From a bacterium (GTDB lineage Bacteria > Gemmatimonadota > Gemmatimonadetes > Longimicrobiales > RSA9), in contig QGVH01000019.1 of NCBI GenBank assembly GCA_003242735.1, forward strand, positions 17,236 through 81,235: a stretch of DNA of 64,000 nt, in the 5' to 3' direction. Shown here piece after piece: positions 8,619-16,909 of the stretch. Made by a program: the position numbers and the translations under genes. Numbering within the stretch: the stretch's first letter is position 1; each line of letters opens with the position of its first letter. The notes beneath the pieces were generated by a model. That model saw only the letters and a list, made by a program, of their open reading frames with translations. It had not been told where the DNA came from and made no database searches.

Positions 8619-9320
8619 TCAAGCGGCGAGCGTCACCAGTGCGGCGAGGCCCGCCAGGATCACGCCCAGCACGAACAACGCGATGGCCGGTGCGAGGATG
8701 GCCGCCAGCGCCCGGCCCGTCGTGGTGCCGTGGACCTCGCGCAGCCCGATGACGGCCAGCACGAACCACCACGCCATCGCCGCGAACGTGCCGATGAGCG
8801 GGACGACGACGAAGAGCTGCGTTGCGCCGGTGTAAGCCAGCGCGCGCAGCGTGGCGCCGAGGCCGTTGTGCGCGCCGCGGAAGATGACGAGTCCGACGTG
8901 GACGATCAGCGCGGCGATCCCCAGAAAGACGAGAGAGGACAGCGGCGACAGGAGGAAGCCCACCAGGCGCGCGCCAAAGTCGCCGTCACCCACTCCGAGG
9001 AGCACGGCAAGGAAGCTTCCTGGGGCGACGAAGGAAGCGAAGACCGTCCCCCAGAAGAGCGTGATCCCCGCGCCCGCCACGGCCAACAGCAGGTAGTACA
9101 CAACGGCGGGGCCGAGCGGGGAGGAGACGGGCATGGCGCGGAAGAACCGTGTGGGCTCGAGCAGGCTCCGGCGGATCGTCTCGCCGAGGGCGTCGAGCGT
9201 GGAGAGGCGCGGCCCCGGCGGCCAGGGGAACGCGGCCTCCGCCGCCGTGGCCGGGTCAGGTGACGCCTCTCGGGTCGTCTGATCGAACGATGCCTGCTCC
9301 AACGGGCGGTCGTCCATCAT
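8619..9320 (-). CDS. Yip1-domain membrane protein
   Basis: A 233-aa integral membrane protein with about five hydrophobic segments and a cytoplasmic, acidic N terminus of about 40 residues. The layout SLLEPTRFFRAMP before the first membrane helix, and the later LRALAYTG and PLIGTFAAMAWWF segments, fit the Yip1/YIPF family. Bacterial members are of unknown function. The start ATG overlaps the response-regulator stop (ATGA), so it is translated from the same mRNA as the two-component genes upstream. Confidence 0.78.
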   Translation of the reverse strand: MMDDRPLEQASFDQTTREASPDPATAAEAAFPWPPGPRLSTLDALGETIRRSLLEPTRFFRAMPVSSPLGPAVVYYLLLAVAGAGITLFWGTVFASFVAPGSFLAVLLGVGDGDFGARLVGFLLSPLSSLVFLGIAALIVHVGLVIFRGAHNGLGATLRALAYTGATQLFVVVPLIGTFAAMAWWFVLAVIGLREVHGTTTGRALAAILAPAIALFVLGVILAGLAALVTLAA

Positions 9321-9718
9321 GCCCCCTGGTCGACGAGGTCCCTGACCTTCGCGAGCAACGCGCGTGTGTCCACGGGCTTGGCCACGATGTCGTCGGCGCC
9401 CGCTTCCATGGAAACCCGCTGGGCGCTGTCCATGGCCGTAACCGCGATAATGGGAATCGTACGGGTGTCTTCGCGGCTGCGCAACTCGCGGATGGCCTGG
9501 AGCCCGTCGAACTCGGGCATCATGATGTCCATGAGGATCAGGTCGGGGTGCTCGGCGACGGCTCGCTCGACGGCCTCGCGGCCGTTGGTGGCCTCGAGGG
9601 CCCGATAGCCCACGGCCTCGAGGAGCATCCGCAATGCGTGCCGGCTGTCGAAGTGATCCTCGGCGACGAGGATGGTCGCGCGGGACGCTTCCGGTGGGGC
9701 GCTGGACAGGTGCTGCAT
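9317..9718 (-). CDS. Stand-alone response regulator (CheY-like receiver)
   Basis: A single receiver domain of 133 aa without an output domain. The acidic pair is in ILVAEDHFDSR, the phosphoacceptor is Asp64 in LILMDIMMPEFDG, the conserved Thr is in IIAVTAMD and the Lys in DIVAKPVD. Such proteins act by phosphorylation-dependent protein contacts or as phosphorelay intermediates. It starts at the ATG at 9718; longer readings upstream are low-complexity and lack family similarity. The neighbours are a small helical protein and a sensor kinase on the same strand, so the kinase is the likely partner. Confidence 0.92.
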   Translation of the reverse strand: MQHLSSAPPEASRATILVAEDHFDSRHALRMLLEAVGYRALEATNGREAVERAVAEHPDLILMDIMMPEFDGLQAIRELRSREDTRTIPIIAVTAMDSAQRVSMEAGADDIVAKPVDTRALLAKVRDLVDQGA

Positions 9719-9815
9719 AGCCGCTCGCCTCTTCGCTTGCGCAGGGGCGCCGTTGCCCCGGGGAGAGCTTCTCCGCGCGGGGTGCCGTGGAGAACGCAAG
9801 TTCTGCGCCAGGTCG

Positions 9816-10127
9816 CTACTCCGCTTCGGCTTCGGGCGACCAGGGCCGGCCCCACTCCTGCTCGGCTTCCCGGGCGCGCTCGATGGCGTCCTGGATGACC
9901 CGGCGGGCCTCGCGGACCTCCTCGGGCTCGTCCGTCCCGGAGAAGAAGCGGCCCGTGGCGCGGACCTCGTACGCAAAGATCTTTGCACGCAGGTCGCCCA
10001 GTACCCGGAGCAGGCTGGGCGTCGCTTCCAGCAGCCGGCCCTCGCCATCGAGGCGGAGGATCAACTCGGCGAAACGGCGCAGGTCGGCCGTGAGCTCTTC
10101 TGGCCTGATGTCGTCGTAGAGTCCCAT
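9816..10127 (-). CDS. Small hypothetical protein in two-component cluster
   Basis: A 103-aa, mostly helical, acidic protein of unknown function (starts MGLYDDIRPEELTADLRRFA, ends in an acidic tail). It has no signal peptide or membrane segment. It lies between the sensor kinase (45 bases upstream) and the response regulator (97 bases downstream), all on the minus strand, which suggests a role in that signalling unit. No homology to histidine phosphotransfer proteins is evident, since no conserved His is visible in its first helices. Confidence 0.65.
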   Translation of the reverse strand: MGLYDDIRPEELTADLRRFAELILRLDGEGRLLEATPSLLRVLGDLRAKIFAYEVRATGRFFSGTDEPEEVREARRVIQDAIERAREAEQEWGRPWSPEAEAE

Positions 10128-10172
10128 GACGGATCCGGGTGGTCTCGGCAGGTGGGGACGGACAGCCCCGAT

Positions 10173-11510
10173 CTAGGCATCGGCGGTCGCGACTTCGACC
10201 GCGGGTGCGGGGCAGGGCAGGAACAGCTCGAACGTCGAGCGGACGCCCGGCTCGCTCTCGACCCGTAGCTCTCCGCCCAAGAGGCGGGCGAGGCGGCTCG
10301 AGATGGCGAGCCCGAGGCCGACGCCGGCCGCGGCCCCCTCGCCCTGGGGCGGCGCGACCTGGACGAACTCATCGAAAATGCTCTCCAGGTACGCCGCGGG
10401 GATGCCGATGCCGGTGTCGGTGACGGCGATCCCGACCCACCCCTCCTCGCCGGGCGGGCAGCAGGGGGAGAGCGGCCCGTCGGCTTTGTTCGCCGGCACG
10501 ATGTGGCGCGCGGTGACCGTCACCGAGCCGCGCGGCGTGAACTTCACCGCGTTGGAGAGGAGGTTGAGCAGGATCTGACGCACGCGCGCGGGGTCGGTGC
10601 GCAGCCGCGGCAGCGCGGCGGCCAGCTCGATCCGCAGCTCGATGCCCTTGCCCTGGGCGTCGATCTCGATGGCGCCGACCGCGTCCCGGATGAGCGCGGG
10701 CAGATCCACGTGGTCCGGGCGCAGCTCGATGCGGCCGGCATCCAATTTCGAGAGGTCGAGCAGGTCGTCCACGATGGACAGGAGCTGGGCGCACGAGGCG
10801 CTCAGCTTCTGGAGCGCGTTCGCTTGCGCCTCGTTCATGGGTCCGTAGACGCCTTCGGCGAGGAGCTGGCTGTAGCCGAGCACCGCGTTGACAGGCGTGC
10901 GCAGGTCGTGGGTGACGCTCGCGAGGAACCGGCTCCTCGCCGCGAGGGTGCGCTCGAGCCTGCGGCTGCGACGTTCGAGGGCGGCACGGGTCCGCTCGAT
11001 CTCGGCCGTCTGCTCCCGGAGGCGCGCCGCCTGCCGGCGGGACTCGGCGCGGAGCGAGGCGCGCTCCACCGCAGTGCCGGCGTGGCGCGCCATGATCTGG
11101 AGCAGGCGGCAATCGCGGGCGGGGTCGAAAGCCGCGGCGCCTCTGGACAGCAGGGCGATGACCCCCCTCGGGCCGCCTTCGCCACCCGTCTGCGAGGCCA
11201 GGACGGTGCGCCAGCCGGCCCGCGCCGCGAGTCGCGCGGACCGGATCCAGCGGCGGCAGCCCGTCCCCGTCGCACCGAGGGCGCGGCCCAGCTCATCGGC
11301 GAGCTCCCGCGCCGTGTCCTCCTCCAGGCCCACCCGGGCCAGCACCGGCGGATCCGGCGGGCGCTCCATGCTGAACAGGGCGGCCTCCGCCCCGAACGTC
11401 TCCGCCACGTGGGCAAGGAATCCGACGGCGAGCTGTGCGGGCTCGACGTCGTCCAGCAAGAGCTCCGTCGCGCGCGCGAGCGCGTCCAGATCGTCACGGT
11501 GGATCACCAT
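10173..11510 (-). CDS. GAF-type sensor histidine kinase
   Basis: A 445-aa soluble histidine kinase. Residues about 20-155 look like a GAF domain, followed by a coiled-coil linker (residues about 155-195). The DHp H-box is SVTHDLRTPVNAVLGYSQLL with phosphoacceptor His201. The catalytic domain has N-box [14 protein letters not shown]1 VTDTGIGIP, F-box FDEFVQV and G2 GLGLAISSRLA. A Gly/Pro insertion lies between the N- and G1-boxes. There is no membrane segment, so it senses a cytosolic signal. It is the first gene of a minus-strand cluster with a receiver protein and a Yip1 protein, and is divergent from the PTPS gene. Confidence 0.92.
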   Translation of the reverse strand: MVIHRDDLDALARATELLLDDVEPAQLAVGFLAHVAETFGAEAALFSMERPPDPPVLARVGLEEDTARELADELGRALGATGTGCRRWIRSARLAARAGWRTVLASQTGGEGGPRGVIALLSRGAAAFDPARDCRLLQIMARHAGTAVERASLRAESRRQAARLREQTAEIERTRAALERRSRRLERTLAARSRFLASVTHDLRTPVNAVLGYSQLLAEGVYGPMNEAQANALQKLSASCAQLLSIVDDLLDLSKLDAGRIELRPDHVDLPALIRDAVGAIEIDAQGKGIELRIELAAALPRLRTDPARVRQILLNLLSNAVKFTPRGSVTVTARHIVPANKADGPLSPCCPPGEEGWVGIAVTDTGIGIPAAYLESIFDEFVQVAPPQGEGAAAGVGLGLAISSRLARLLGGELRVESEPGVRSTFELFLPCPAPAVEVATADA

Positions 11511-11602
11511 GCCCGCTCCAGCGATGCAATGCAGCCGGGCGCGGGTGCCGCAAAAGGCCGGCCACGTCCGGGGCGCAGTCGGCCAGTCCGGCTCCGGCCT
11601 AC

Positions 11603-11631
11603 TGGACGGTCCTGCGGAACCCGCGTACCTT
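11603..11631 (+). promoter_or_regulatory. Promoter placed for a leaderless mRNA
   Basis: TGGACG (11603-11608), a 17-base spacer and TACCTT (11626-11631). The predicted transcription start coincides with the GTG at 11638. No ribosome binding site separates them. Confidence 0.5.
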
Positions 11632-11637
11632 GCTCGC

Positions 11638-12087
11638 GTGGCGAGAATCGCGTTTCTGACCAGAAAGATCCGATTTGCGGCGGCGCACCGCTACCACCGG
11701 CCGGAGTGGAGCGAGGAGGAGAACCGCCGCGTCTTCGGGCCGTGCAGCAACCCGCACGGCCACGGGCACAACTACGAGCTCGAGGTCACCGTCATGGGAG
11801 AAATCGACCCGGTCACGGGGTTCTCGGTCGACCTCGGCGCGCTGGATGAGCTGCTGGAGCGTGAGGTGAGGCGCCCGCTGGACCACCAGCACCTCAACCA
11901 CGTGGTGCCGGAGTTCGGGCCGGGCGGGCAGATCCCCACCACCGAGAACATCCTGGCCTACCTGTGGCCGCGGCTGGAAGCCGGCCTGCCGCCCGGTGTG
12001 CGGCTGCACCGGCTGCGGCTGCACGAGGATCCGACGTTCTACGTGGACTACTACGGCGGCGGGGAGGCGACGCATGAGCACCGTTGA
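11638..12087 (+). CDS. 6-pyruvoyl-tetrahydropterin synthase/QueD family enzyme
   Basis: A 149-aa T-fold enzyme. The family converts dihydroneopterin triphosphate to 6-pyruvoyl-tetrahydropterin or, as QueD, to 6-carboxy-tetrahydropterin for queuosine synthesis. Zinc ligands are visible as His17 (FAAAHRYHRPEW) and the HGHGHNYELEV cluster; the catalytic Cys is Cys36 in FGPCSNPHGHGH. The C-terminal VRLHRLRLHEDP contains the usual catalytic Glu position. The longer N terminus with GPCSNPH resembles the PTPS-type form more than short QueD. The GTG start fits the promoter spacing and the family N terminus. It overlaps the next gene by 14 bases. Confidence 0.9.
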   Translation: MARIAFLTRKIRFAAAHRYHRPEWSEEENRRVFGPCSNPHGHGHNYELEVTVMGEIDPVTGFSVDLGALDELLEREVRRPLDHQHLNHVVPEFGPGGQIPTTENILAYLWPRLEAGLPPGVRLHRLRLHEDPTFYVDYYGGGEATHEHR

Positions 12088-12604
12088 CCGCCAGCCGACC
12101 GAGCCGGGCCAGCCGCGTCGTCGTCGGCGCCGCCGGCGCCCCCGGGGGCCACGCCCGCCGGTGCCCCGTCCCGAGGGCGCGGTCGCCGACGCGCCCGGGC
12201 CCACCGACCGCGCCGCCGCCAGCGAGGCCACTGCCAGCGAAGCGGCGGGCGGCGAAGCGGCGGTCGACCTCACGGCCTGGCCCGAGGAGCCCGAGGTGGT
12301 GAACGAGCGTCGCTTCGAGGCCGATGGCGAAACCTGGATCGCGCGGCCGGTGGGCGAGAGCGCCATCGGACACGGCGCCGGCGCGCGCGCCTACATCGTC
12401 GCGGTGAGGTTCTTCCGGGCCCGGGACGACACCCCGGTCTCCGAGGTGCTGATCCCTCGGGGCCGGTTCGAGATGCTCTACGATGAAGAGCTCGTGGAGC
12501 TGCTGCACCGCGCAACGCCGCTGAAAGACGCGCCTGAGCCCCGGGGCCGCGGGCGCCGGAGCCCGCGGGACGAGCCGGACGACGAGCTGCCGCTGGAGGG
12601 CTGA
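12074..12604 (+). CDS. Hypothetical protein with basic, disordered N terminus
   Basis: A 176-aa protein of unknown function. Residues 1-70 are low-complexity: an Arg tract (about residues 15-25) followed by Ala/Glu/Pro-rich sequence. Residues about 75-150 look folded (FEADGETWIARPVGESAIGHG, then YIVAVRFFRARDDTPVSEVL). The tail is again charged and disordered. There is no signal peptide. It overlaps the pterin synthase gene by 14 bases and is probably co-transcribed with it. The Arg-rich stretch could bind nucleic acid, but that is only inference from composition. Confidence 0.7.
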   Translation: MSTVDRQPTEPGQPRRRRRRRRPRGPRPPVPRPEGAVADAPGPTDRAAASEATASEAAGGEAAVDLTAWPEEPEVVNERRFEADGETWIARPVGESAIGHGAGARAYIVAVRFFRARDDTPVSEVLIPRGRFEMLYDEELVELLHRATPLKDAPEPRGRGRRSPRDEPDDELPLEG

Positions 12605-12769
12605 GAGCCCGCGCGCCCGGGGCTGCACGCCCGTGCGTCTGACGCGGGTCGCCGGCGCTCCGGGCGGCATCCGGCCGAAGGGCCACGCGCGGCACCCGAG
12701 CGGCGAGCCGCGCGGGGTTCCCGTGTGCGGGCGGGCGCGTGAGCCCGCGCGCCGCGTCCTCGCCCCCCC

Positions 12770-13090
12770 TCAACTCAGCCGCGGCCCGACCGCGATGGTG
12801 TTTTCTTCCACCCGGATGGCGTACCGCCCCAGCGGCGGCCGGCCGGCCGGGGCCAGCCGCTCCCCCGTGCGCACCTCGAACGCCGAGTCATCCCGCGGGC
12901 ACAGCAGCACCGTGCCCGTCAGCCGGCCTTCCCGGGCCAGGTTGGTCCCGTCGTCCGGGCAGCGGGCGTCCAGGGCGTAGTAGGTCTGTCCGACGTTGAC
13001 CAGCAGGAGGTCCCGGCCGTGCGCGTGCACCTCGCGCATCTCGCCAGGGCCGAGCTCGGGCGTGGTGAGCACGGGCACGAAACCGGCCAT
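12770..13090 (-). CDS. Rieske-fold protein with both His ligands replaced
   Basis: A 106-aa soluble protein with the layout of a small Rieske ferredoxin (NirD/bphA3-like). The two cluster loops are recognisable by spacing: Cys44-Pro-Asp46-Asp-Gly and Cys64-Pro-Arg-Asp67. In a true Rieske protein the motifs are CxH and CxxH; here both histidines are Asp. The protein either binds a [2Fe-2S] cluster with 2Cys/2Asp ligation, binds another metal, or has lost the cluster. The ATG at 13090 is preferred over an upstream TTG because GTGGGGGACGC precedes it. It is monocistronic and divergent from the gene at 13246. Confidence 0.78.
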   Translation of the reverse strand: MAGFVPVLTTPELGPGEMREVHAHGRDLLLVNVGQTYYALDARCPDDGTNLAREGRLTGTVLLCPRDDSAFEVRTGERLAPAGRPPLGRYAIRVEENTIAVGPRLS

Positions 13091-13245
13091 GCGTCCCCCA
13101 CTGAGAGGTCCGGAGCGCCAGGGGTGCAAGCGTCGTACCGGTGGGCGAGTTACGGTCTTTGTTCGGGAACGGGCGGGCCGCGGGCGGGTAGCACGGGGAG
13201 CGGGCGCCGAGCCCGTAACCTGTGTCTCAGCAAGGGGTTAGCGCA

Positions 13246-13740
13246 GTGAAGGACGGCTTCGACCCGAAGGATTACGTGGACGTGGCCGAGCGGATCCGGG
13301 CCTTCTACGAGCGGTACCCGGAGGGCTCGATCCAGACGGAGATGGTGCGGCTGGAGGGGGACCTCGTGGTGTTCAAGGCGACGGTGTACCGGGACCGCGA
13401 GGACCCGCACCCGACGACGGGGTGGGCGTACGAGCGGGAGGGGGTGGGATACGTCAACCGCACCAGTTTCATCGAGAACTGTGAGACGTCCGCCATTGGC
13501 CGTGCGCTGGCGAACCTGAACTTCCCGACGTCGCGGTCGCTGCGGGGGCGGGGCGACGGCGGCCCGGCGACGGCGGAGCAGATCGCGGAGATCCGAGCGC
13601 TGGCGGAGTCGCAGGCCGTACCCGAGGATGTGAGGGAGCGGGTGCTGGCGCGGCTCGAGCAGGAGCTGACGGCGCGGCAGGCGGCGGACGCGATCGCGTA
13701 CCTGAAGCGGCTGCACCGGAAGGCGGGTCTGGCGGCCTGA
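13246..13740 (+). CDS. Phage-type ERF/Sak-like conserved protein
   Basis: A 164-aa soluble protein. Its core DYVDVAERIRAFYERYPEGS ... GYVNRTSFIENCETSAIGRA resembles small proteins found in phages and actinobacterial genomes near single-strand annealing functions. The ENCETSAIGRALA motif recalls ERF/Sak-type annealing proteins. This link is from memory of motif style and is not certain. The C-terminal 55 residues are helical and charged. The GTG start is preceded by AAGGGG with an 8-base gap. The next gene, a LigD-type polymerase, starts 106 bases downstream on the same strand, which makes a repair role attractive. Confidence 0.6.
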   Translation: MKDGFDPKDYVDVAERIRAFYERYPEGSIQTEMVRLEGDLVVFKATVYRDREDPHPTTGWAYEREGVGYVNRTSFIENCETSAIGRALANLNFPTSRSLRGRGDGGPATAEQIAEIRALAESQAVPEDVRERVLARLEQELTARQAADAIAYLKRLHRKAGLAA

Positions 13741-13846
13741 TCCCTGCCGGCCGGCGCTGCAGGGCGGTGCGCGCCGCGGGTCGTGCCACGTGGGTTCGCG
13801 GCTCGCGCAGGGGCACGGCGGTGCCCTCTGTCCCGGTGGAGGCGGC

Positions 13847-14788
13847 ATGGTAGCGGAGCGACTCGTGGAGGCGCTGGACGCCGGCGGCTCGAGGGTGGAG
13901 CACGACGGCCTTGCGTTCACGCACCTGGACCGGGTGATGTGGCCGGAGTCGGGTTACACGAAGCGGGACATGGTGCGTTACTACGCCCGGGTGGCCCGTG
14001 TGATGGTGCCCTACCTCGCGGACCGCGCGCTGATGCTGAAGCGGTACTCCGAGGGCATCGGGTCGGACCCGGTGGTGCAGCAGCGTGTGTCGGGCCGGGT
14101 GCCCGCGGTGGTGGAGACGGCGGTGCTGCCGCTGGCGCTCGGCGGCCGGGCGCGGCGCTTCGTGGGATCTCTCGAGACGATCTTGTACGCGGCGCAACTG
14201 GACGCGGTGGAGCTGCACGCGTGGCATTCGCGGCTCGAGACGCTGGATCGGCCGGACTGGGTGGTGCTGGACCTGGATCCGGGACGCGGCGTGGGCTTCG
14301 CGCGTGTGGTGGAGGTCGCGCGCCTGCTGCGCGACATCCTGGACGACCTGGGCGTGGGGCCGGTGGTGAAGACGAGCGGCTCGCGCGGGTTGCACGTGTA
14401 CGTGCCGGCGGGTGCGCGCGTGGATTACGCGGCGGCCGCGCGCTTCGCGCGGCTGGTGGCGGAGCGGGCGGCGTCGGAAGCGCCGCGTCTGGCGACGGTG
14501 GAGCGGACGGTGAGCGAGCGTGGGCCGCGGGTGTACGTGGACCACCTCCAGAACGCGCGCGGGAAGCTGGCGGTGGCGCCGTACTCACTCCGGGCGCGGC
14601 CGGGCGCGCCGGTGTCCATGCCGCTGCACTGGGAGGAGCTGGATGGGCTGCGGAGCGCGCGCGCGTTCACGCTGGCCGATGTCCCCGCGCGGCTCGAAGC
14701 GGAGGGCGACGCGTGGCGCGGAGTCCTGCGGCGGCGTGGGAGCGTGGCGCGAGCGCTGCTGCGGCTGGAGAAGGAGCGGGGCGGCTGA
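13847..14788 (+). CDS. Stand-alone LigD-type polymerase/primase domain protein
   Basis: A 313-aa archaeo-eukaryotic primase-fold protein matching the polymerase domain of bacterial ligase D (non-homologous end joining). The metal-binding pair is Asp142 and Asp144 in VVLDLDPG. Other family phrases are LDRVMWPESGYTKRDMVRYY at the N terminus, KTSGSRGLHVYVP, and DHLQNARGKLAVAPYS near the C terminus. No ligase or phosphoesterase domain is attached, and no ku gene is in the window. It likely fills gaps or adds ribonucleotides at DNA ends. GGAGG (13838-13842) precedes the ATG. Confidence 0.9.
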   Translation: MVAERLVEALDAGGSRVEHDGLAFTHLDRVMWPESGYTKRDMVRYYARVARVMVPYLADRALMLKRYSEGIGSDPVVQQRVSGRVPAVVETAVLPLALGGRARRFVGSLETILYAAQLDAVELHAWHSRLETLDRPDWVVLDLDPGRGVGFARVVEVARLLRDILDDLGVGPVVKTSGSRGLHVYVPAGARVDYAAAARFARLVAERAASEAPRLATVERTVSERGPRVYVDHLQNARGKLAVAPYSLRARPGAPVSMPLHWEELDGLRSARAFTLADVPARLEAEGDAWRGVLRRRGSVARALLRLEKERGG

Positions 14789-14819
14789 GGCGCATGGCCT
14801 GACCGCCCCGCGTCGCATC

Positions 14820-15326
14820 TCAGCGACGGGGTCGGGTGCCGCCCTGCATGCGCTCCAGCACCTGCGGCTGATGCTCCTCGATCCAGCGGCTCATCTCTTC
14901 TTCCTGCCGGAGGTTCTGCTCGAGCAGGCGGCGGATGTCATCCTGTCCGAGCGCGCGGGCCTGATCGATGAGGCCGCGGTAACTGGCGATCTCGTAGTGT
15001 TCGGTCTTGTTGGCGGCGTCGAGGTTGAAGACCTCGAGCGCCTGCTCCGACGGGTTCTCCTGCTGGAACGCGCGTTTCTCGTCGCGGAGTCCGCGGATGG
15101 CGGCGCACTGCACGCGGGGCGCCTGCGCGGAGAGGAGCTCGAAGCAGCGTTCGAGGTTCTGGATCTGCTGTTCGGTCTCATCGCGGTGCTTGCGCACGCG
15201 GTTGCGGATGGTCTCGTCGGCCGTCTCGGTTTCCATCTGGTCCAGCACGGCGAGGATCTGTTGCTCGGCGTCGTAGATGTCGCCGAGGCCGTGGCGGAAT
15301 AGGTCGTTGAGGCTGTTGGCGGGCAT
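14820..15326 (-). CDS. DUF892 (YciE/YciF-type) ferritin-like protein
   Basis: A 168-aa four-helix ferritin-like protein of the DUF892 family. The N terminus NSLNDLFRHGLGDIYDAEQQ is characteristic of the family. Glu/His residues suited to a di-iron centre recur along the helices (DAEQQIL, KHRDETEQQ, KTEHYEIASYRGL, QEEEMSRW). Members are linked to stress responses in other bacteria; the reaction is not established. GGAGGGAGAGCC precedes the ATG. The gene is convergent with the LigD-type gene and divergent from the NADH dehydrogenase. Confidence 0.88.
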   Translation of the reverse strand: MPANSLNDLFRHGLGDIYDAEQQILAVLDQMETETADETIRNRVRKHRDETEQQIQNLERCFELLSAQAPRVQCAAIRGLRDEKRAFQQENPSEQALEVFNLDAANKTEHYEIASYRGLIDQARALGQDDIRRLLEQNLRQEEEMSRWIEEHQPQVLERMQGGTRPRR

Positions 15327-15653
15327 GGCTCTCCCTCCGGGGTGGTGGAGTGCTGGGAGGCGGAGCCGGGGGCTGGGCGCCGGGCCGGTCCGCCGGTGAA
15401 TGCAACGGGCGTCGTGCGAGGCCGTGCCGCAGGGCGGACTGCCCGGCGCAGCGTCGCAATGCGAGAGCCGGGTCGGTCGGACGGCGCCATCCGCCCGGGC
15501 ATCGCGGCAGGAGCGCTGCGGCCCTGGTGTTCGAATCGGTGCGGCGGCGTGTTGCAACTTCCATTCCTCGATGCGTGCGCCCTCGGCGGTTCGGGAACGG
15601 GGATTGCACGCGGCCGACGCGGGTGCGGATCGTTGCGCAGCGCGGGAGGCGTG
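15327..15653. other. 327-base intergenic region between divergent genes
   Basis: No coding sequence or RNA gene is evident. The region must hold promoters for both divergent genes, but no well-spaced -35/-10 pair stands out by eye. GTTGCAAC (near 15551) is a short palindrome that could be an operator. Confidence 0.4.
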
Positions 15654-16877
15654 GTGACGCACGTGGTGTTCGTGGGGTTGGGGTTCGGCGGGCTGTATAC
15701 GCTCCGCCGGCTGGTGGACGGCGCGGTGGCCGGGTTGCGGGTGACGGCGATCGACCGGCGTGACCGGTTCGTCTTCACGCCGCTCCTGTACGAGTACCTC
15801 GTCGGCGAGCTGGCGGCGGACGTGGTCGCGCCGCCGTACGCGGAGCTGGTGCCGGAGGGCGTCGAGCTGGTGACCGACGAGGTGCGCTCCATTGATGTTC
15901 GCGCACGGACGATCCAGCTCGCCGGCGGACGGACGCTGACGTTCGATGTGCTGGTGCTGTCTCCCGGATCCGTGCCCGCCTTCCATGGGGTGGAGGGTGC
16001 GGAGACGGAGGCGGTGCCGTTCTACTCACTGAGCGATGCGGAGCGGCTGCGCATCGTGCTCGACACCGGTGCGTGGGCGCGGGGTGGGCTCCCCGCGTGC
16101 GTCGTCGGCGGCGGCGTGGTGGGCGTGGAGCTGGCGTTCGCGCTGGCGGAGCGGCTGGAGCGGGGCGGGGCGGGCCCGCGTGCGACCGAGCAGCCGTCGG
16201 TCATCGTCCTGGAAGCGCTGGACGAGATCCTGCGGGGCGTGACGCCGCAGATGCGGCGGATGGTGAAGAAGAAGCTGGCCCGCCGCGGCGTGCAGGTGAG
16301 GACAGGCGTTCGGGTGCTCGAGGTGGCGCCGCACGCGATCGTGTTCAGGAGCGGCGATCGCACGGAGCGTGTGGAGGCGGCGGCGATCGCGTGGGCGGCC
16401 GGGATCCGCGTGAACCCGCTGATCGAACGACTGCCCGCCGAGCGCCACGGCAACCACGGCGTGCGCGTGGAGCGGACGCTCCAGCTCCCGGGGTACCCGC
16501 ACGTCTTCGTGCTGGGCGATGCCATCGCGTACCCGGGCCGTGTGATGGGGGAGCCTTTGCCGGACACCGCGCAAGCGGCGGTGCAGGAAGCGGAGGTGTG
16601 CGCGGCGAACGTGCGGAGTCTCATCGAGAACGGGCTCCCGCGGGAGCACTTCCGGTTCTCGAACCTGGGGATGTTCCTCCGCGTGAACCGTCACGAGGCG
16701 ATCGCCGACATCAAGGGCGTGGTGGTGGATGGCGTGGTCGCGTCGCTTGCGCGGCAGGCGGCGTACGTGGTACGTCTTCCGCTCTGGGCGCTGCGCACCG
16801 CGGCGATCCGGCAGTGGTTGGGCCTCGAGGAGGCGGAAGAGGTCGAGGTGCGGCGGGAGCGGCGTCGGGCTGCGTGA
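15654..16877 (+). CDS. Type II NADH:quinone dehydrogenase-like flavoprotein
   Basis: A 407-aa peripheral membrane flavoprotein of the NDH-2/NAD(P)/FAD oxidoreductase family, expected to pass electrons from NADH to quinone without proton pumping. The FAD Rossmann motif is GLGFGGLYTL at the N terminus, followed by TPLLYEYLVGEL, typical of NDH-2. The second (NADH) dinucleotide fold is VVGGGVVGVELA, and the FAD-contacting VFVLGDAIA lies near residue 285. The C-terminal segment VDGVVASLARQAAYVVRLP may be the amphipathic membrane anchor. The GTG at 15654 is chosen for its spacing from GGGAGG (15644-15649). Confidence 0.9.
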   Translation: MTHVVFVGLGFGGLYTLRRLVDGAVAGLRVTAIDRRDRFVFTPLLYEYLVGELAADVVAPPYAELVPEGVELVTDEVRSIDVRARTIQLAGGRTLTFDVLVLSPGSVPAFHGVEGAETEAVPFYSLSDAERLRIVLDTGAWARGGLPACVVGGGVVGVELAFALAERLERGGAGPRATEQPSVIVLEALDEILRGVTPQMRRMVKKKLARRGVQVRTGVRVLEVAPHAIVFRSGDRTERVEAAAIAWAAGIRVNPLIERLPAERHGNHGVRVERTLQLPGYPHVFVLGDAIAYPGRVMGEPLPDTAQAAVQEAEVCAANVRSLIENGLPREHFRFSNLGMFLRVNRHEAIADIKGVVVDGVVASLARQAAYVVRLPLWALRTAAIRQWLGLEEAEEVEVRRERRRAA

Positions 16878-16909
16878 TGATGCGCTGAACGGGATCCGGA
16901 GCCGAGGGA

